From Ooceraea biroi (taxonomy: Eukaryota; Arthropoda; Insecta; Hymenoptera; Formicidae), in NCBI RefSeq assembly GCF_003672135.1, contig NC_039515.1:12772001-12836000 (forward strand): 64,000 nt of DNA, read 5' to 3'. Below are positions 34,901-47,638 of this stretch, one piece after another; position 1 is the stretch's first letter; each line of letters opens with the position of its first letter. The translations under genes were made by a program, and so were the position numbers. The notes beneath the pieces were generated by a model. That model was not told where the DNA came from and did not search any database. It saw nothing but the letters and a program-made list of their open reading frames with translations.

Positions 34901-35835
34901 ATAATACAATTTCATTTAGATTGCAACAAGTTACAATACAAAAGTATTATAAATATTAAAATATTAATTTTATTTTTCATGGTAGAAACTTTTTTGAAAC
35001 TTTAGAAACTGTGCATGGAGCTTTCACTGTCACAAGTTTTCGTTTCCTTCACATTTTATATATTTCAACTTTCCCTTCCATATATGTGCCATTATTACAC
35101 AAAATTACAGTATACGAATAAAAGGATATAAGTTTGATAGCACTGCCATATGTGTCATGAAAAGGGGAATAAAAAAGGGGACGTCAAACCTCAAAGGAAG
35201 TCACTTTTTATAAAGCATTGAAGACAACAAAAATACAAAGAGAAAAAAAAGAATAAAACTCTCCTTTAATCAATCAGAAAAGAAAGAAAAACTTACAGAT
35301 AAATACATTAAACTTTTTGTAAATATATTGTAACAATAAATATATAAATTTAATATTTAATTTGATTAGCTGTTCGATTTTATGTTCAATATAAATTGCG
35401 ATGCAAAAGTATCCTGTTGTATAGAAATTCTTGTTCGTTGCACTCGGTTAGATCACATTAATACGAATACAAACAAAGGAACCCGCAGTTACAAATTTCA
35501 CTGGTTACAGTTTATTTTGGATGCTGAGCAAATCGTCAATACAATATATTATGAATCGAGATGAATTTTGAGCACAATTTAAGTTTGTCGGATTATATTA
35601 ATTTCGTAAATTTCGCAAGTATTGTTCTGAGTTGCTGTCGCCGTTCGTGGTTCGTGCGACACTGACTTCACATCACGATCGCTCGTTACAGGTATTCATC
35701 GATCACGAAAACAATTTTTTTGCTTGTTATTACCGAATCGTTTCTAGACATTTCTAGATCTTTTCTAGATCCTTTCTCGACGTGATATTCAACATACTGC
35801 ATGAACTAACCTGTCATATAGTATATATTGCTTAA
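34901..35835. other. Spacer between the duplications with two OR-like relics
   Basis: No intact gene. Bases 35340-35411 match the edge of the spacer exon-like unit (tgattagctgttcgatttta then gttcaatataaattgcga), cut off abruptly. Bases 35795-35835 match part of exon 5 of the ORs (tactgcatgaactaacctgt then catatagtatatattgctta) and are cut by the MITE that follows. These relics suggest that an older OR unit was destroyed where the duplication formed. The rest (34901-35340, 35412-35795) shows nothing recognisable. Confidence 0.5.
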
Positions 35836-36405
35836 GGACGTTTATCGGCTAATTAATTTTCTACATATTTAATTGAAATTTGGACCATATGCTATTAATA
35901 GTGTTATTTATACACCTGCTCAGTTGTAAAAACCGTGCCGGTACCAAAGTTGAGATATTCAATGCCAAAGTTACGAATTTTAACACGTAAGGTATAGGCG
36001 AAGCGTATTCTAGAGAGATATTTTAATTACTTGCGGCAGAAATTGTTTATGTGTTTTGCTAAAAAGTTAATATATGATTCATGATGATGTTAGGAGGGAC
36101 ATATTACAAAATGAAGATACGTAGCGGTATCCTTTATGAGTAATTATAATTCAAAGTTCTTCAAATGACAGTATTTTGAAGCATGTCGCTATGTGGAAGG
36201 AGAGTCGCCATGGAAAAGTATACAGTCTACGCTAAACGTCATGAAGTAAGGAGAAGGGGTCGCGCTATACGTGGAAAGAGAGTCGAATGTGCGCAAAACT
36301 TTAGGAGGTTCTTACAACTGAGCAGGTATATAAATAACACTAGTAATAGTATATGGTCCAAGTTTCAAGCAAATATATAGAAAATCGATTAGCCGATGAA
36401 CGTCC
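35836..36405. mobile_element. 570-bp TTAA-flanked (piggyBac-type) MITE at the duplication border
   Basis: Flanked by TTAA at 35832-35835 and 36406-36409. Ends are GGACGTTTATCGGCTAAT and its mirror, and the inverted repeats continue for about 90 bp (through tggaccatatgctattaata). TTAA targets point to the piggyBac group. No transposase is present. Its right end coincides with the left edge of duplication copy 2. Confidence 0.8.
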
Positions 36406-37308
36406 TTAAGATACTTTGTTCTTCTTTGCAATATGATGAATATCGGCTTTTGTATCTGCAGTGACATTGTGTGTCACTGTGTATGATATCTGTGTGCGTG
36501 TGCGTGTGTGTGCGCGCGTGCGCGCGTGCGTGTGTGTGAGTGAAGATATCATGTTACATAGTATTAATAGAAATATCTAAAAACCACATAAAATGTGATG
36601 ACGAAATGATTCTACTATGTATGTGAATTTTGTTATGAATATTATTTTATACATTGTGTTTGCGTGCGCGTGCATGCAAATATATGAGTTGATCAGAAAG
36701 TGTAGGATTTTTACGTAAAAATAAAAAGCAAACGCGTCCAAAGGAACTTTCTAATAGATTCGCAATAGCTTTAACCACTTTGCTGCGACTGAAACTAACT
36801 TTACAAATGCCACATAGTACAACAACTTGTGTGGAATGTATTTGTTTCATGTGATCAGTTCGAGAAAAGGAATCGGATTTGATAAGGCAACGAACAAACA
36901 GACATATATGTATTTGTACAAATATGTACATACGAGGAATACGAATTACCAAATTACACAAGATTTACTGCATCCAGTTATAAGAAAACAAGACACAGAT
37001 ATTGTGTTTATTATTCTTATAACATTTTATGCTTATAGCATTACACCAATTTATTTTACTCTCTGCACATTACTAAAAAAGAAATCAGAAAATACATCTT
37101 TTTTTCTACTGCATGGAGATAAATCTTTGATGCCATGTGATCGACGTAAATCCAAATTCAAAAAGTTCCTGATCACAAACTCATTTAATATATATATAAA
37201 GAAAGAGAACCTATCTACTTTCTCTAAATGATTTTCAATTTATTAAATTTATTATATTTTAAATCTACAAGACAAGTTTTATAAACATTACAATCCTTCC
37301 TGTGGTTT

Positions 37309-39658
37309 CTATTGTGTGGAATGTAGCACCATAACGTAAGACGTGCACATACTCATGAGCTGCAATTAATATTTTTTTTATGATGCGCATCAGAATACAA
37401 TTTTTGCGCAGCATCGTGTTTCGTACCGTAGCAAAACCTTCTAACGACGCTTCAAATAAGCCCCCAACTGTTAAGCTAGTCTTCTTATTGCTTCTTTGCA
37501 TCATGATGCATATGAGTTTTTGCATCCATAATGGCAGTGCGTACCATGGCGTATTATATCTACCAATACATATGAATATATGACAATATGTAATAAAGGT
37601 TCAATGCACGTAGATTATTAATTAATCAAATATATTTCTTGATTTTTATTAAGTTTATTAAATTTGCAAGATACTTTAGATCGAAAAATTTATGTTTTAA
37701 CTTATGTTCATACACAAACATATATATCATGCAGAACATTATCTATAATCGTCATATTTATATAAATTCATTAAGAAAGCCGAAAAGTGTCTTGAATGAG
37801 TACTTACGTCGTTTCAGAGACATTAATACTGGTATCAGTAACATTTTGCCCAAAATAGTTTGTCATAAATATGTAATATAAATGTATAAATACGATACAC
37901 AGGAACATTAACAGATCTACTGGATCATTCAGAGAAATTATCACGTGAAGTAACTAAAAGGTATGTTAATTGTTACTTGTGAATTACATATTTCATACAT
38001 ACTGTTATAATTGTAATAGTATAATTTATGTTCGTAAATATCTATATTCATAATAATAATTAACGTTTTTTAAATCAATGATATTACTTTCGTCGTATTG
38101 ATTATGCTTACGTGAAAGAAACTAAGACTCATTGAAAGCATTCCAAATCCTAACAATACGAAATAGAATATCGTAAAACTATTCGTCAAAATTCTGCACA
38201 GACTTGAACAGCAAAATATATATATACTATTTATTTATTGCGAGTTGTATGTAAATCTTTGCACTCGATTCCCTCTATTTAATGAAAGTGCTCCAATATA
38301 CATATGTTATTTAAAATAAAGGTTTAATCTTCAGTTTGTTTTGTATAATAAATGTAAATTAAATTAATAATATAAGTGCGAAATACTTTTGATTTGCCGA
38401 ATCAAATTGATTCGCCAATTTGCACAATAGAATGTAATAAAGATTTCGAGTGCAAAGAATGGCAAAATGCTAGGCTAATACTAACTCCATAGCTCGCCGA
38501 TGAACGTATATTGCATGAATTAATCTCTCATATAGTATATATTGCTTAATATCTTTTGGCATGTTTAATACGTCTTTGTCACATATGTGTTTGATTCGAT
38601 AACTATAAAAATATAATAATGTTAAAACTGTTTTCGTTAACGGCATTGGTATAACTTTTCGTATCTTCAAATTAAATCACATAAAGGATATAACTATGAA
38701 GATTTTCAAACGTCACCTTCATATTTACCTAGCAATTTTAAACATGGCGCAAACATGCAGGATATAGGATATGAGCATTGTTGCACAAGCCGCTAACGTT
38801 ACGGAGCCAGCATAGATGGCTGTGGCAATATGTATCAAAATAGCATAGAAGTACGTTTCTTCATCAATAAAATATTCTACTATAATTGGTAACTGTCGTG
38901 GCCGGGATTCATTTAGTGGCATGATTATATCGAGTATACGGGGCACACAGCCCAATGTTAACAGTCCCAAAAAGCAAAGAGTAGCCAATACTGAAGCATG
39001 CAATTTGTTATGTACTTCACGAAATACGAAAAGTAATGTCATTATTATGTGAGTTTAACGTGTCGAAGACTCTCCACATGTACTATATGAGAAAATTAAT
39101 TCTTTAAAGACACTTTTCGAAACAACTTTATTAAACGTTAGTAAACTATGTCATTATGATAGAAAATTGTATAAAATTGTACAAAACTATGCCATGGCTT
39201 AAATATTTTTATAATATGTAAAACTTTATTATAAAACATTTACTAATATTTCATGTATAGGAAATTCTTCTTAAGTATTTTGATGATGATCTGACATATT
39301 GACATAATATATTGTGCAAATAATTGTAGTGTTAGGAAAAAAAAGTGGACGTTGATGCAGTTAATAACATTCTTACACAGAATCTTACACAGAAAGAAGA
39401 TTGTATGTAATCTTGCGTTATCTGCATACTCTCTTAATATTTCACATTCTGTCTGATCTTTTAATATATTCCAGTCATGTCGCATTCTATCGAAGATATA
39501 CTTGATCTACAATTATAAGCAAAAGCCATTTGTTCTGTACTTTCTGTAATATGCTGTACAAATCAGTTTTTCTATTTCTATACATAATAGTACTATATAG
39601 TTAAATAATGAATAAATGAAGAAATATGTATATATATATATTTTGCATTTACATAATG

Positions 39659-39698
<40 letters not shown>

Positions 39699-40246
39699 CA
39701 TTATGTACATGCAAAATAAGTAGGAAAAGTAAGATTAGAAATAATACTAAAAGAAAGACTTTTGTCAACATTAAAAACATGTCATTATTAATAAATGACA
39801 GTATAACTTACATTATTGGAGAGTAGGAGCCATGCACTATATTTTACAATATAAATACAATCAAAAACGATATACGTAAAAATTTTCAGAAGGACATCGA
39901 TGTTGCATTTCTTGACAAGAAACGTATTAAACTGAAAGTAGTAGCTTCAGTTTAAGTTCGACAATTATAACATGACAAAATATATTAATTTTAATGAATC
40001 TTTTATTGTTACTCGTTGTCACATTATAAACACGTATCGAAATATTGGGAATTCGATACGAGTATTCACTTAGATAAATATATGAAAAGAACAGCCGAGT
40101 GATACCTGACATACTAGGAAAGATACGAATAATGTTTGATAAAAAATTATTTGAATCTTCTTGAAAGCTGAATTTTGATAAGGCCATAGACCGAGACACA
40201 AAAGGAGAATTCTGTTTAGTTTATAGTACTGTTCGATGAAGTCCAT
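37309..40246 (-). CDS. Odorant receptor OR-F, complete, 9 exons, 392 aa
   Basis: Orco-dependent odorant receptor, recent duplicate of OR-E. Exons on the minus strand: 40246-40106, 39931-39812, 39506-39389, 38990-38729, 38602-38486, 38202-38112, 37953-37808, 37559-37427, 37359-37309; total 1179 bp, one open frame. Differences from OR-E that I noted: T to I in exon 2, P to L in exon 4 (ATMLISYI), G to D in exon 5 (CDKDVL), T to S in exon 6, four changes in exon 8 (M to L, I to M, I to V, T to A) and Q to H in exon 9. A 12-bp duplication after exon 3 makes two successive GTAAGA donors; the first keeps the reading frame. Both copies look functional. Confidence 0.92.
39628..39714. repeat. (AT)n palindrome in OR-F intron 2
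   Basis: A long AT run is flanked by inverted copies of about 24 bp: tttgcatttacataatgcta on the left and tagcattatgtacatgcaaa on the right. OR-E has only the right-hand copy with a short (AT) run at 33303-33335. The left arm is therefore new in OR-F and can form a cruciform. Confidence 0.85.
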
Positions 40247-41375
40247 ATTCGATGAAGAAGCGAGGTACGCGAGTGCCAGGAGTGATAGTGCGGAACCGTG
40301 CTTTCCCCACCACGCATTGCATTACACGTAGGGACTTTTTTTCTAAATTTTACAGCATACATTTTAGATAATATTACCGTGGAAATATCGTGCTGATAGC
40401 AGACAGTAACTGTTAAAGCGACGGTAGGGAATAAGCATAAATTGTTACAATCGATATTTCTCAATTACTTTTCTATAGTTCACCCGCACAACGTGAAAAG
40501 CGGAGGTATTAAGATAATATCGGTCATTATCAAAATTGGCAATTGAGAAATAGTGTTATAGTCTAGTGTTATATATATGTAAAAAATTAATGTTTCTGAC
40601 AAATGTATCTTTTTATATAAAAATGCGCACACTAATGTATAAAGATTCCGCAGATCATTTCGGTCTATTCATGGGGATTCAGTGTGCAATAGTGCCACAT
40701 GTTATAACAACTTTTGTGTAACATGTTTGTTCCACGTAGTGTACATCAGTTTAGATATGTATTTGTCAGTTAAAATATCACATTTGATGTGTGTATTAGT
40801 CTAAGAATTAATTTGAGTTTGAGAAGTTAAAGAATATTATCAATATTGGATTTGTTAATGCAAAGATCAGATAAGCTCAGATAGGATCAAATTTGAAGAG
40901 ATATGGGAAATATACGAATTATAAAAGTTGATACGATTTTATAATCATTCATAGGGGAATAAGAGACAAATACTGTTTTTATTATTCTTATAAAATCTGG
41001 TTTGTAATCATTGATAAAAAATTAGTAAAAATTAGTACAGTGTAATTGCACAGAAATAATCTCTTGTAGAGAGTATTGATAGACATGGAGTCCAAACACA
41101 CATAAAGTGTATAAATAGTAAACTTAATTTTTGAAGTTAGTTTTACTCATGTTTTTTGTAACATTCCTGATGAATATGATATTATAACCATTTATAACAT
41201 CGAATAAAAACAATTATCCAAAAAAGTTGTACAAAAATATTGCTTTGGATATTTGATAGATGCGTTCAAAACATAATTTTTGCATTGTTCCTCCCCCCCC
41301 CCCGTCCTTCTGCGAAGTGGGCTGAAAACGAGCGTATGTGTCCGGGGCTCCAGTTTCGGAAAATATAACCTAACC

Positions 41376-41402
41376 AGGTTAAGTTAGGTTAGGTTAAGTT
41401 AA
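41376..41402. repeat. Short TTAGG-like interstitial telomere motif
   Basis: The words aacctaacc and ttaggttaggttaag occur next to each other. TTAGG is the insect telomere repeat. Only a few degenerate units are present, so this may be chance or repair-derived sequence. Confidence 0.4.
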
Positions 41403-41566
41403 AGCAGAGAATACTCTGTATTTAACTTTTTTTGCTTTTGGTTAAAGTGAAGAATACTTTGTACTTATATTCAAAAAAACTATTCTATATATTAACAATT
41501 CACTGCTTTAAATGACTTTCCTTTCTTCGTTCATATACATATTCGTCGTTTATATCTTTCAATATT

Positions 41567-42027
41567 TGTCGCGAACGCGCGGTATACGCAGAAAAACCGC
41601 GAGTGAGCGGAAACGAGTTAGCATCAGCTGACAACGTCAGCTGCGTTAACTGTCAGCTCGCCGATCGATAAAGTTGACAGCTGATTTGTTTTTAAAGATC
41701 TTCTGTTCGTTTGTATCTAATAGAATGTTTTATTGATTAAACGGAGATCGTTAGACACCACACAGATTATAAAAGGACCGATTCGTGTGTTTAAGTCGAG
41801 TCGTCGTGAAGATTTCACACGTATCGCCCGGTCACCGACGTCTTCGTAATTTCACATTCCGCCGAATAATTATATAAAAGTTCAGTTCGCGTTCGGTTAC
41901 GGAGTTATTGTGAATTATATTTGTGCTGTGAAGATTTTATTCAAATATACACTTTTTAATGTTTAACGGATTTGTGGTTTATTATGTGCGCGAATTTCAC
42001 GAGCGAGCCGCAAGCCTTCTTATAACA
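41567..42027. mobile_element. Solo LTR of a retrotransposon
   Basis: A 461-bp segment begins TGTCGCGAACGCGCGGTATA and ends CTTCTTATAACA (TG...CA). It is flanked on both sides by the 5-bp duplication ATATT (41562-41566 and 42028-42032). Inside are a TATAAAAG box near 41768 and GC-richer sequence unlike the surroundings. No gag or pol lies on either side, so recombination between two LTRs removed the body. The 5-bp duplication fits Gypsy or BEL types; the family cannot be decided from an LTR alone. Confidence 0.85.
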
Positions 42028-42039
42028 ATATTCAATATT

Positions 42040-42330
42040 CTTTCAAAATAACTACTATATTTTCGAAATTTCTTTTATTAATAACTTTTTCATAAACAAC
42101 GATCGACGACTAAAACCTAGTGCGGGTCATTCGGGAAGGTAACCTTTGTAATATATGTCAGTATCATGTTCTTGCTTCACGTGGACAGCTAAAAATTCGT
42201 GCGAAATCATTAAACTTTCTTTGTTTATAACTTTTTAACAAACAACGAGCGACGGCTAAAACTTCTTCAAGGTCACTCAGGAGGGTGACCTTGAGACAAC
42301 ATATGTCAAGGTCAAGGTCATCGGGGCTGG
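42040..42330. repeat. Diverged two-unit repeat with AAGGTCA words
   Basis: A unit of about 125 bp occurs twice (start words aataactttttcataaacaa near 42080 and ataactttttaacaaacaac near 42226), each followed by (c/g)gacgactaaaac-like and ggtcattc/ggtcactc-like words. It ends in gtcaaggtcaaggtcatcgg. It is a dispersed-repeat type; a similar ccaaggtcataccaaggtca word lies inside the element at 60089-60877. No gene. Confidence 0.5.
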
Positions 42331-42354
42331 GTCCGTTAAAGTACATAATTACCA

Positions 42355-42497
42355 ATTTGATTAGCTGTTCGATTTTATGTTCAATATAAATTGCGACCGA
42401 TGCAAAAGTATCCAATGCCATAATTAAACATTCGGTGCTCAACACGTACGCTCTCATTGTCCCTTCTAGAATAAACCGAAGTTTTGAAATTTGTACA
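42355..42497 (-). pseudogene. Exon-like relic downstream of OR-G (most open copy)
   Basis: The minus strand reads FQNFGLFLEGTMRAYVLSTE, then CLIMALDTFASVAIYIEHKI and EQLIK without a stop. A partner segment with a GTAAGT donor ends at 43596. The hAT element at 42574-43089 has inserted between the two. The residue pattern suggests a membrane segment as found in chemoreceptors, but I cannot name the family. Copies near the other ORs carry stops or lost splice sites, so the unit is probably decaying. Confidence 0.35.
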
Positions 42498-42573
42498 GTC
42501 ACTGTTTACTATCGTATATCATATCTATATACACTTATACATAAAAATAGCTTTATTCTTAATAACATTAAAG

Positions 42574-43089
42574 CAGGCTTGTCCAACCCGCGGCCCGCGG
42601 GCCGTATGCGACCCAGGACGGCTATGAATGCGGCCCAACACAAAATCGTAAACTTACTTAAAACATTCTAAGATTTTTTGCAATCTTTGTTTTGTAACTC
42701 GATTGCAGATTGATGCATTAGTTTCTCAAATACAATGTCAACTATCCTACTAGTTTTATCTTGCCCTCTTTTTTTACTTTTATAATAACAAATATAAAAA
42801 ATTAATGAAGTTTTATTACTTAGATATGTACATTGTCTATATTAGTGATCGCAAACTTGGGACCTGCTCAATGATTTTACAAGACTCTCCGAATGGGGCG
42901 CCGAATAATTAAGATTATTATGTGAGGGCTTTTTTGCTTATCTGTGGTGATGGATATCACATAAATTATGCAGTTGACCCGTTTTTTGCTCATCAGCTGT
43001 CATTAGTGTCTGTGTATTTTATGTGTGGCCCAAAACAATTCTCCTTCTTCCAATGTGGCCCCGGGAAACCAAAAGGTTGGACACTCCTG
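42574..43089. mobile_element. 516-bp hAT-type MITE
   Basis: Ends are CAGGCTTGTCCAACCCG and the mirror of CAGGAGTGTCCAACCTTTTG. The 8-bp target CATTAAAG is duplicated exactly at 42566-42573 and 43090-43097. The 8-bp duplication and CAGG...TCCAAC termini are those of hAT elements. The interior has the ggcccgcgggcc and gtggccccgggaaacc words common in this group and no transposase. Confidence 0.9.
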
Positions 43090-43859
43090 CATTAAAGGAA
43101 TCATAACATAATGATCTTATCCAAATTTATGGTCAAATATCCCTGGTAGAAATCTGTGCAGTTGTTCTAGACACCCAAGCAGTTACTGTTTAGTGTTACT
43201 GTATTCTCATAAATTGTATCAATACTGTGTAGGAAATGGACAAAAACTAGATAGAGTTTTACTAAGACCATTTTATGAGCAGTAAACTTGCTTAGTAATA
43301 GGTTAAATAGTTTCTTTGTCTAGTTTCTGTTCAGTTTTTGTTCAGTAAATGAGTTCAGATTTTGTGCATCTTTTATGGCCAGTAACTGTAGGAAAAACGT
43401 TACATCTTGATCGGGATCCCAACAGTTTTACTCGTCAATTACTGGGCAGAATGTAACAAAACTGTTCAATAACTACTAAATAAATGCACGAAATTTCTAC
43501 CAGGGATATTTGCGTTCAATATATACCTAATATATTATTATTATATGCATATCAATATATATTAATAATTATATGAATTAGATGTAAAAACTTACGCTTT
43601 CACGAGTGTAAGGATACAACGATCCGTTCTTTAGCATAGTACTAACTACTTGAATATTAGAACAAAAATTGTATACTTGCACGTATCTACATCGAAGAAT
43701 ATATATTATATTAAAAAGATTTTGTTAATTAATATAATTAATACATTTCTGATATATTCATTTGTTCAAATGTATTTTATTAATATGTATGTAACAGAGT
43801 ACATATACTATATGTTGAATATGTTTTATATTTATAAAACAACTTCGAGTAAATCATAA

Positions 43860-45941
43860 TTATAATTCTTCTTGCGTATTTTCTTGTTGACTTCGCGTAG
43901 AACGCATAAACATAACATATGATATCGACAAACTCATAAGCTGTAACAAATAGTTTTTGTCCCAAATATTTTACGTCAAATACCAGAATGAAATTGTGTG
44001 CTATGCGTTTCATACCTTAGCAAAACCTTCTAACGATGCATCAAATAAACCTCCAGCTGTTAAAGTACTCTTAATGCTACTTCTCTGCATAATAAATAAC
44101 ATCACTTTTTGTAACCACAGCGGTGCTGCGTACCATCCCGTATTGTATCTGTTAATATGTAACGTTTAATGTAAACGTAGTTGGAATTATTAATCAAAGT
44201 TCTTCTTTGTGTATCAAACCATAAATTGAAAAATTATTAGTGGGATAAAAAATTGTGTATTTTTAATTACGTATTAATAATTTTTATAGATAATCGTCGT
44301 GATTGTTTGGATGCAATAAATAGAATAGCTCAGAAAAAAATATTGAATACCTACGTTGTTCGAAAAATATTTGTGCTGGTGTCTATAACACTTTGTCCAA
44401 CATAATTGCCTATATATATATAATACAAATGTAAAAGTATAAAGATGTTAGTCGCAATTACTTCAAATACGTCGTTTACAGGTGTCAACACATAAAAGAA
44501 CTGGAACGACCGTTAATGAGATTACTTTTCACATTTTAATATTTACATTTGTGATAATAATTAATATTTCTGCATAAATAATATTATATATAGTCTACCA
44601 GCATTAATTTAGACGCTTACATGAAAAACGCTGAAACTCGTAGAAGCTACTCCAAATGTTAATAATATGAAATATAATGTCGCAAAACTGTTCGTCAAGA
44701 TATTGGCCAAACTTTAGCAAAAAACCCATATTTCTTATGAGTTTATTATTCATTAACATGACTACCGCGCCGATACCCATTGCACGATGCATGGCCCTTA
44801 TATAGCGCGGTGCCGGCCAATGGGCACCGGCTGCGCCCTTGCGTCGCTCAAGCTGACGATATTGTGCGGCGTAAACGAAAAGGTAAAGGCCTCGGTAGTC
44901 AACGTGTTAACATACACCTTTACACTCGAAACCTTTTACATGAATTGTTAGGTGTACTCAAAAGAAAAAAAACAAAAGCTTTCCAATTCTAAAATATCTG
45001 TAACAACAACTTAACAACGATACATACGTCCATTTACGATAAATAAACTAATAACATATGACAAGAATATTTTTTCCCAAAATTGGCAGCGATTGAAGAA
45101 TAATATGGAGAAAGGTTGCGAGAGCAAAAGTCGAAGTTATAATGTATCAATACCAACTCCACAGCTCTGCGATGGAGATATACTGCGTGAATTAATCTCT
45201 CATATAGTATATGTTGTCGAATATCTTTTGACATTTGTAATATGTTTTCGTCAAATATGTGCTCTATTCGATAGCTACATAAAAAGTAAGATAATACATA
45301 ATATAAAAATTATACCCATTGATGACACAACGCATATAAAATTCATTTAAGCACATCTTTAAGATAAATTAATTAACTTCGCTTATTACGCTTTAAAGGG
45401 GTTAAAGGAGTTAAAGAATACAGCCTGATATTTACCTGGCAATTTCAAATATGGCGCAATTATGTAATACATATGCTATAAGCATTGTTGCAATAGCTGC
45501 TATTGTTATACAGCCAGCATAAGCGAACATGAAAGTATGTATTAAAATAGCAAAGAAATATCTTTCTTGATCGACGAAGTATTCTACTATAACCGGTAAC
45601 CATAACGGCTGTGATTCATTCAGTGGTATAATTGCATCAAGTATAAATGATAAAGAAGACAGTATGATTATGCCCATGCCAATAACAGTACCTATGACTG
45701 AAGTATGTCCAATTCATCATATAATTCAATTGTACATATACATATATATTGTACATATATAGATATGCGAGAGGAAGAAGTATGTGTTATAAATTTAAAA
45801 TTTATCATGAAAGAGGTTTCTTTATTCTAAATGTTTAAATATTATACTATATAAACGTTCTAACTGTCATTTCTAAGGGAAATGGTACAAAAAGTAAACT
45901 TAAACATATCGCAGAATTTGTTTACAATTATTCAAGACCAG

Positions 45942-45975
<34 letters not shown>

Positions 45976-47277
45976 TCAGGTTAGACTATCCTTATACATT
46001 TTAAATATTAAACTAGAATTTCTGTACTATAGGAGATTTTAATTGTTATATAAAATATAATATATACAATAATATATTAAAGGAGATAATTAAACTATAA
46101 TAGTGTGCTGACGTGATTTTCATTCTTACGCATAAAAGTGATGGTATGGAATCTTGCATTACATGCATACTTTTGTATTATGTCCAATTCCGCCTGATTT
46201 TTCAATATTGTCCAATCGTAGCGGACTCTATTAAAGATATACTTGATCTACGACCACAAATAAATACACTTGTTGTTTTGTTGTTTCTTTTTTTAATGTC
46301 ATATATATGTCATAAATAAGTTTTCTTTCATCATTATAATTATGCATTAATGCACTTTCGGCAATTTAATACATTATATCGCCTTGTGGATTGTTTTGTA
46401 AAAACAAATGGAAAAATTCCAATAAACATCTTACTTTGAGTGAAAACAAAAGTTTGCGTACATTAGAAAATATGCGAACACATACGTTATCAGTAAGTAA
46501 CAATCCTGCGTTGTATTTTATAATAAAAATGCAATTAATAATAACGAACATGAGTATTTTCATAACTTTTGCAATACTGCAGTTTTTCACGACAAATACG
46601 TTGAGCTGAAAAAGATAGCTTTATTGAATCGCTTTAATTTAAAAAGTAGATAGTTATATGTAGTTTAGGAGATGCAGAGTTTTTCTTTGGTTGATTAAAG
46701 TTTTAGATACGAACATGTTGTTTAAGATAAGAACATATTGTTAAAATTATGATCTGAAGCAGTTTTTAACAGACTTTGTCGATTCCCTTTCACATACAAA
46801 TGTGTATATATGTATGTACATTATTAAAACTTTTGATATTCCGTATAAAAACCTTTATCTAAAAATAGCTCTTTAAGAAATAACAATGATTAAAATATAT
46901 CGGACATTACTTAGTCGCATGATTTTAACAATATGTCAACTAGATTGAACCCATATTCTCGATATTATGTGCATAATTATTGAAAAATGTATTAATTTAT
47001 CTGAAATATGTTTCTATTATGTTATGTACATTTTTCTGTATTAGAAATAGTTATTAATACTCACTGAAGATATTTGGAAGAATAACTTTTCGTATATATA
47101 ATAAAATGCAGTAAATGAGAAATTGATTCTTACCTGACATAATAAGAACGATATGAATATTGCTTCAAAAAATATAATTTGTATCTTCTTTAAGGATGAA
47201 GTGCCATAAGGCCACAGGCCGACACATACTAAAAGAATTCTGTTTAGATTATAATACTGTTCCCCTATAAAATCCAT
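43860..47277 (-). CDS. Odorant receptor OR-G, complete, 9 exons, 403 aa
   Basis: Orco-dependent odorant receptor. Exons on the minus strand: 47277-47134, 46605-46486, 46247-46130, 45697-45436, 45274-45158, 44711-44621, 44500-44355, 44148-44016, 43940-43860; total 1212 bp, one open frame. Exon 1 starts MDFIGEQYYNLNRILLVCVG (QYYNLNR where the others have YKLNR). Exon 4 has LDAIIPLNESQPLWLP and EYFVDQERYFF, exon 7 NYVGQSVIDTS, exon 8 WYAAPLWLQKVM and EGFAK. The final exon is 81 bp: the TGA used by OR-A, -C and -D after RST is CGA here, so the tail continues RSQQENTQEEL before TAA. LDA and RYFF group it with OR-H and OR-I, as does the shared MITE in intron 5. Confidence 0.92.
44757..44906. mobile_element. 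150-bp TTAA MITE in OR-G intron 5
   Basis: Flanked by TTAA at 44753-44756 and 44907-44910. Ends are CATGACTACCG and the mirror of CACGTTGACTACCGAG. The interior is GC-rich (gcaccggctgcgcccttgcg) in an AT-rich intron. The same insertion is at the same place in OR-H and OR-I, while OR-A has the unfilled site (tgtattaatacata). Confidence 0.85.
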
Positions 47278-47638
47278 TTTTAGCCAAAGTTAAAATACCA
47301 GAATTGATAGCATTGGTGTACCTTTTCTTTCTACGTATCGATATTAAATGCATGATATACGTACTACTGATTCTAAAATTTGCAGCAAAGATACTTTTAC
47401 AACAGTGGTACTGCTATAGACTAAATTACGAAGCATTGAATAAATTATGAGGCATTAACAAGTAAGGTACAAATAGTTGAATAAAAGTTTTTTTTCTGCC
47501 TTTTCTTTTCCTCTAATTTTGTAATTTAGTAATTTAAAGTAATATAAAAAGAAAGTGTAATAATACATCGAGATAATATCGACAAGTACTGAAATTACTA
47601 ACATAATGATATATTGCACGTATGGTTTTCTATTCTAC

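Larger units (their letters stand above)
36406..41270. repeat. Segmental duplication, copy 2 (contains OR-F)
   Basis: The shorter copy of the segment at 27651-34900, without the insertions of copy 1. The left edge is the TTAA word at the end of the MITE. The right edge is near 41270, where tcaaaacataa is followed by unrelated sequence in each copy. Besides OR-F it carries the TG/CG tract and flanking spacer. Confidence 0.9.

Noticed and set aside
41285..41304. Poly-C run as a possible telomere or capped end
   Set aside because: A single homopolymer next to few TTAGG-like units; no array, so an internal site is more likely.
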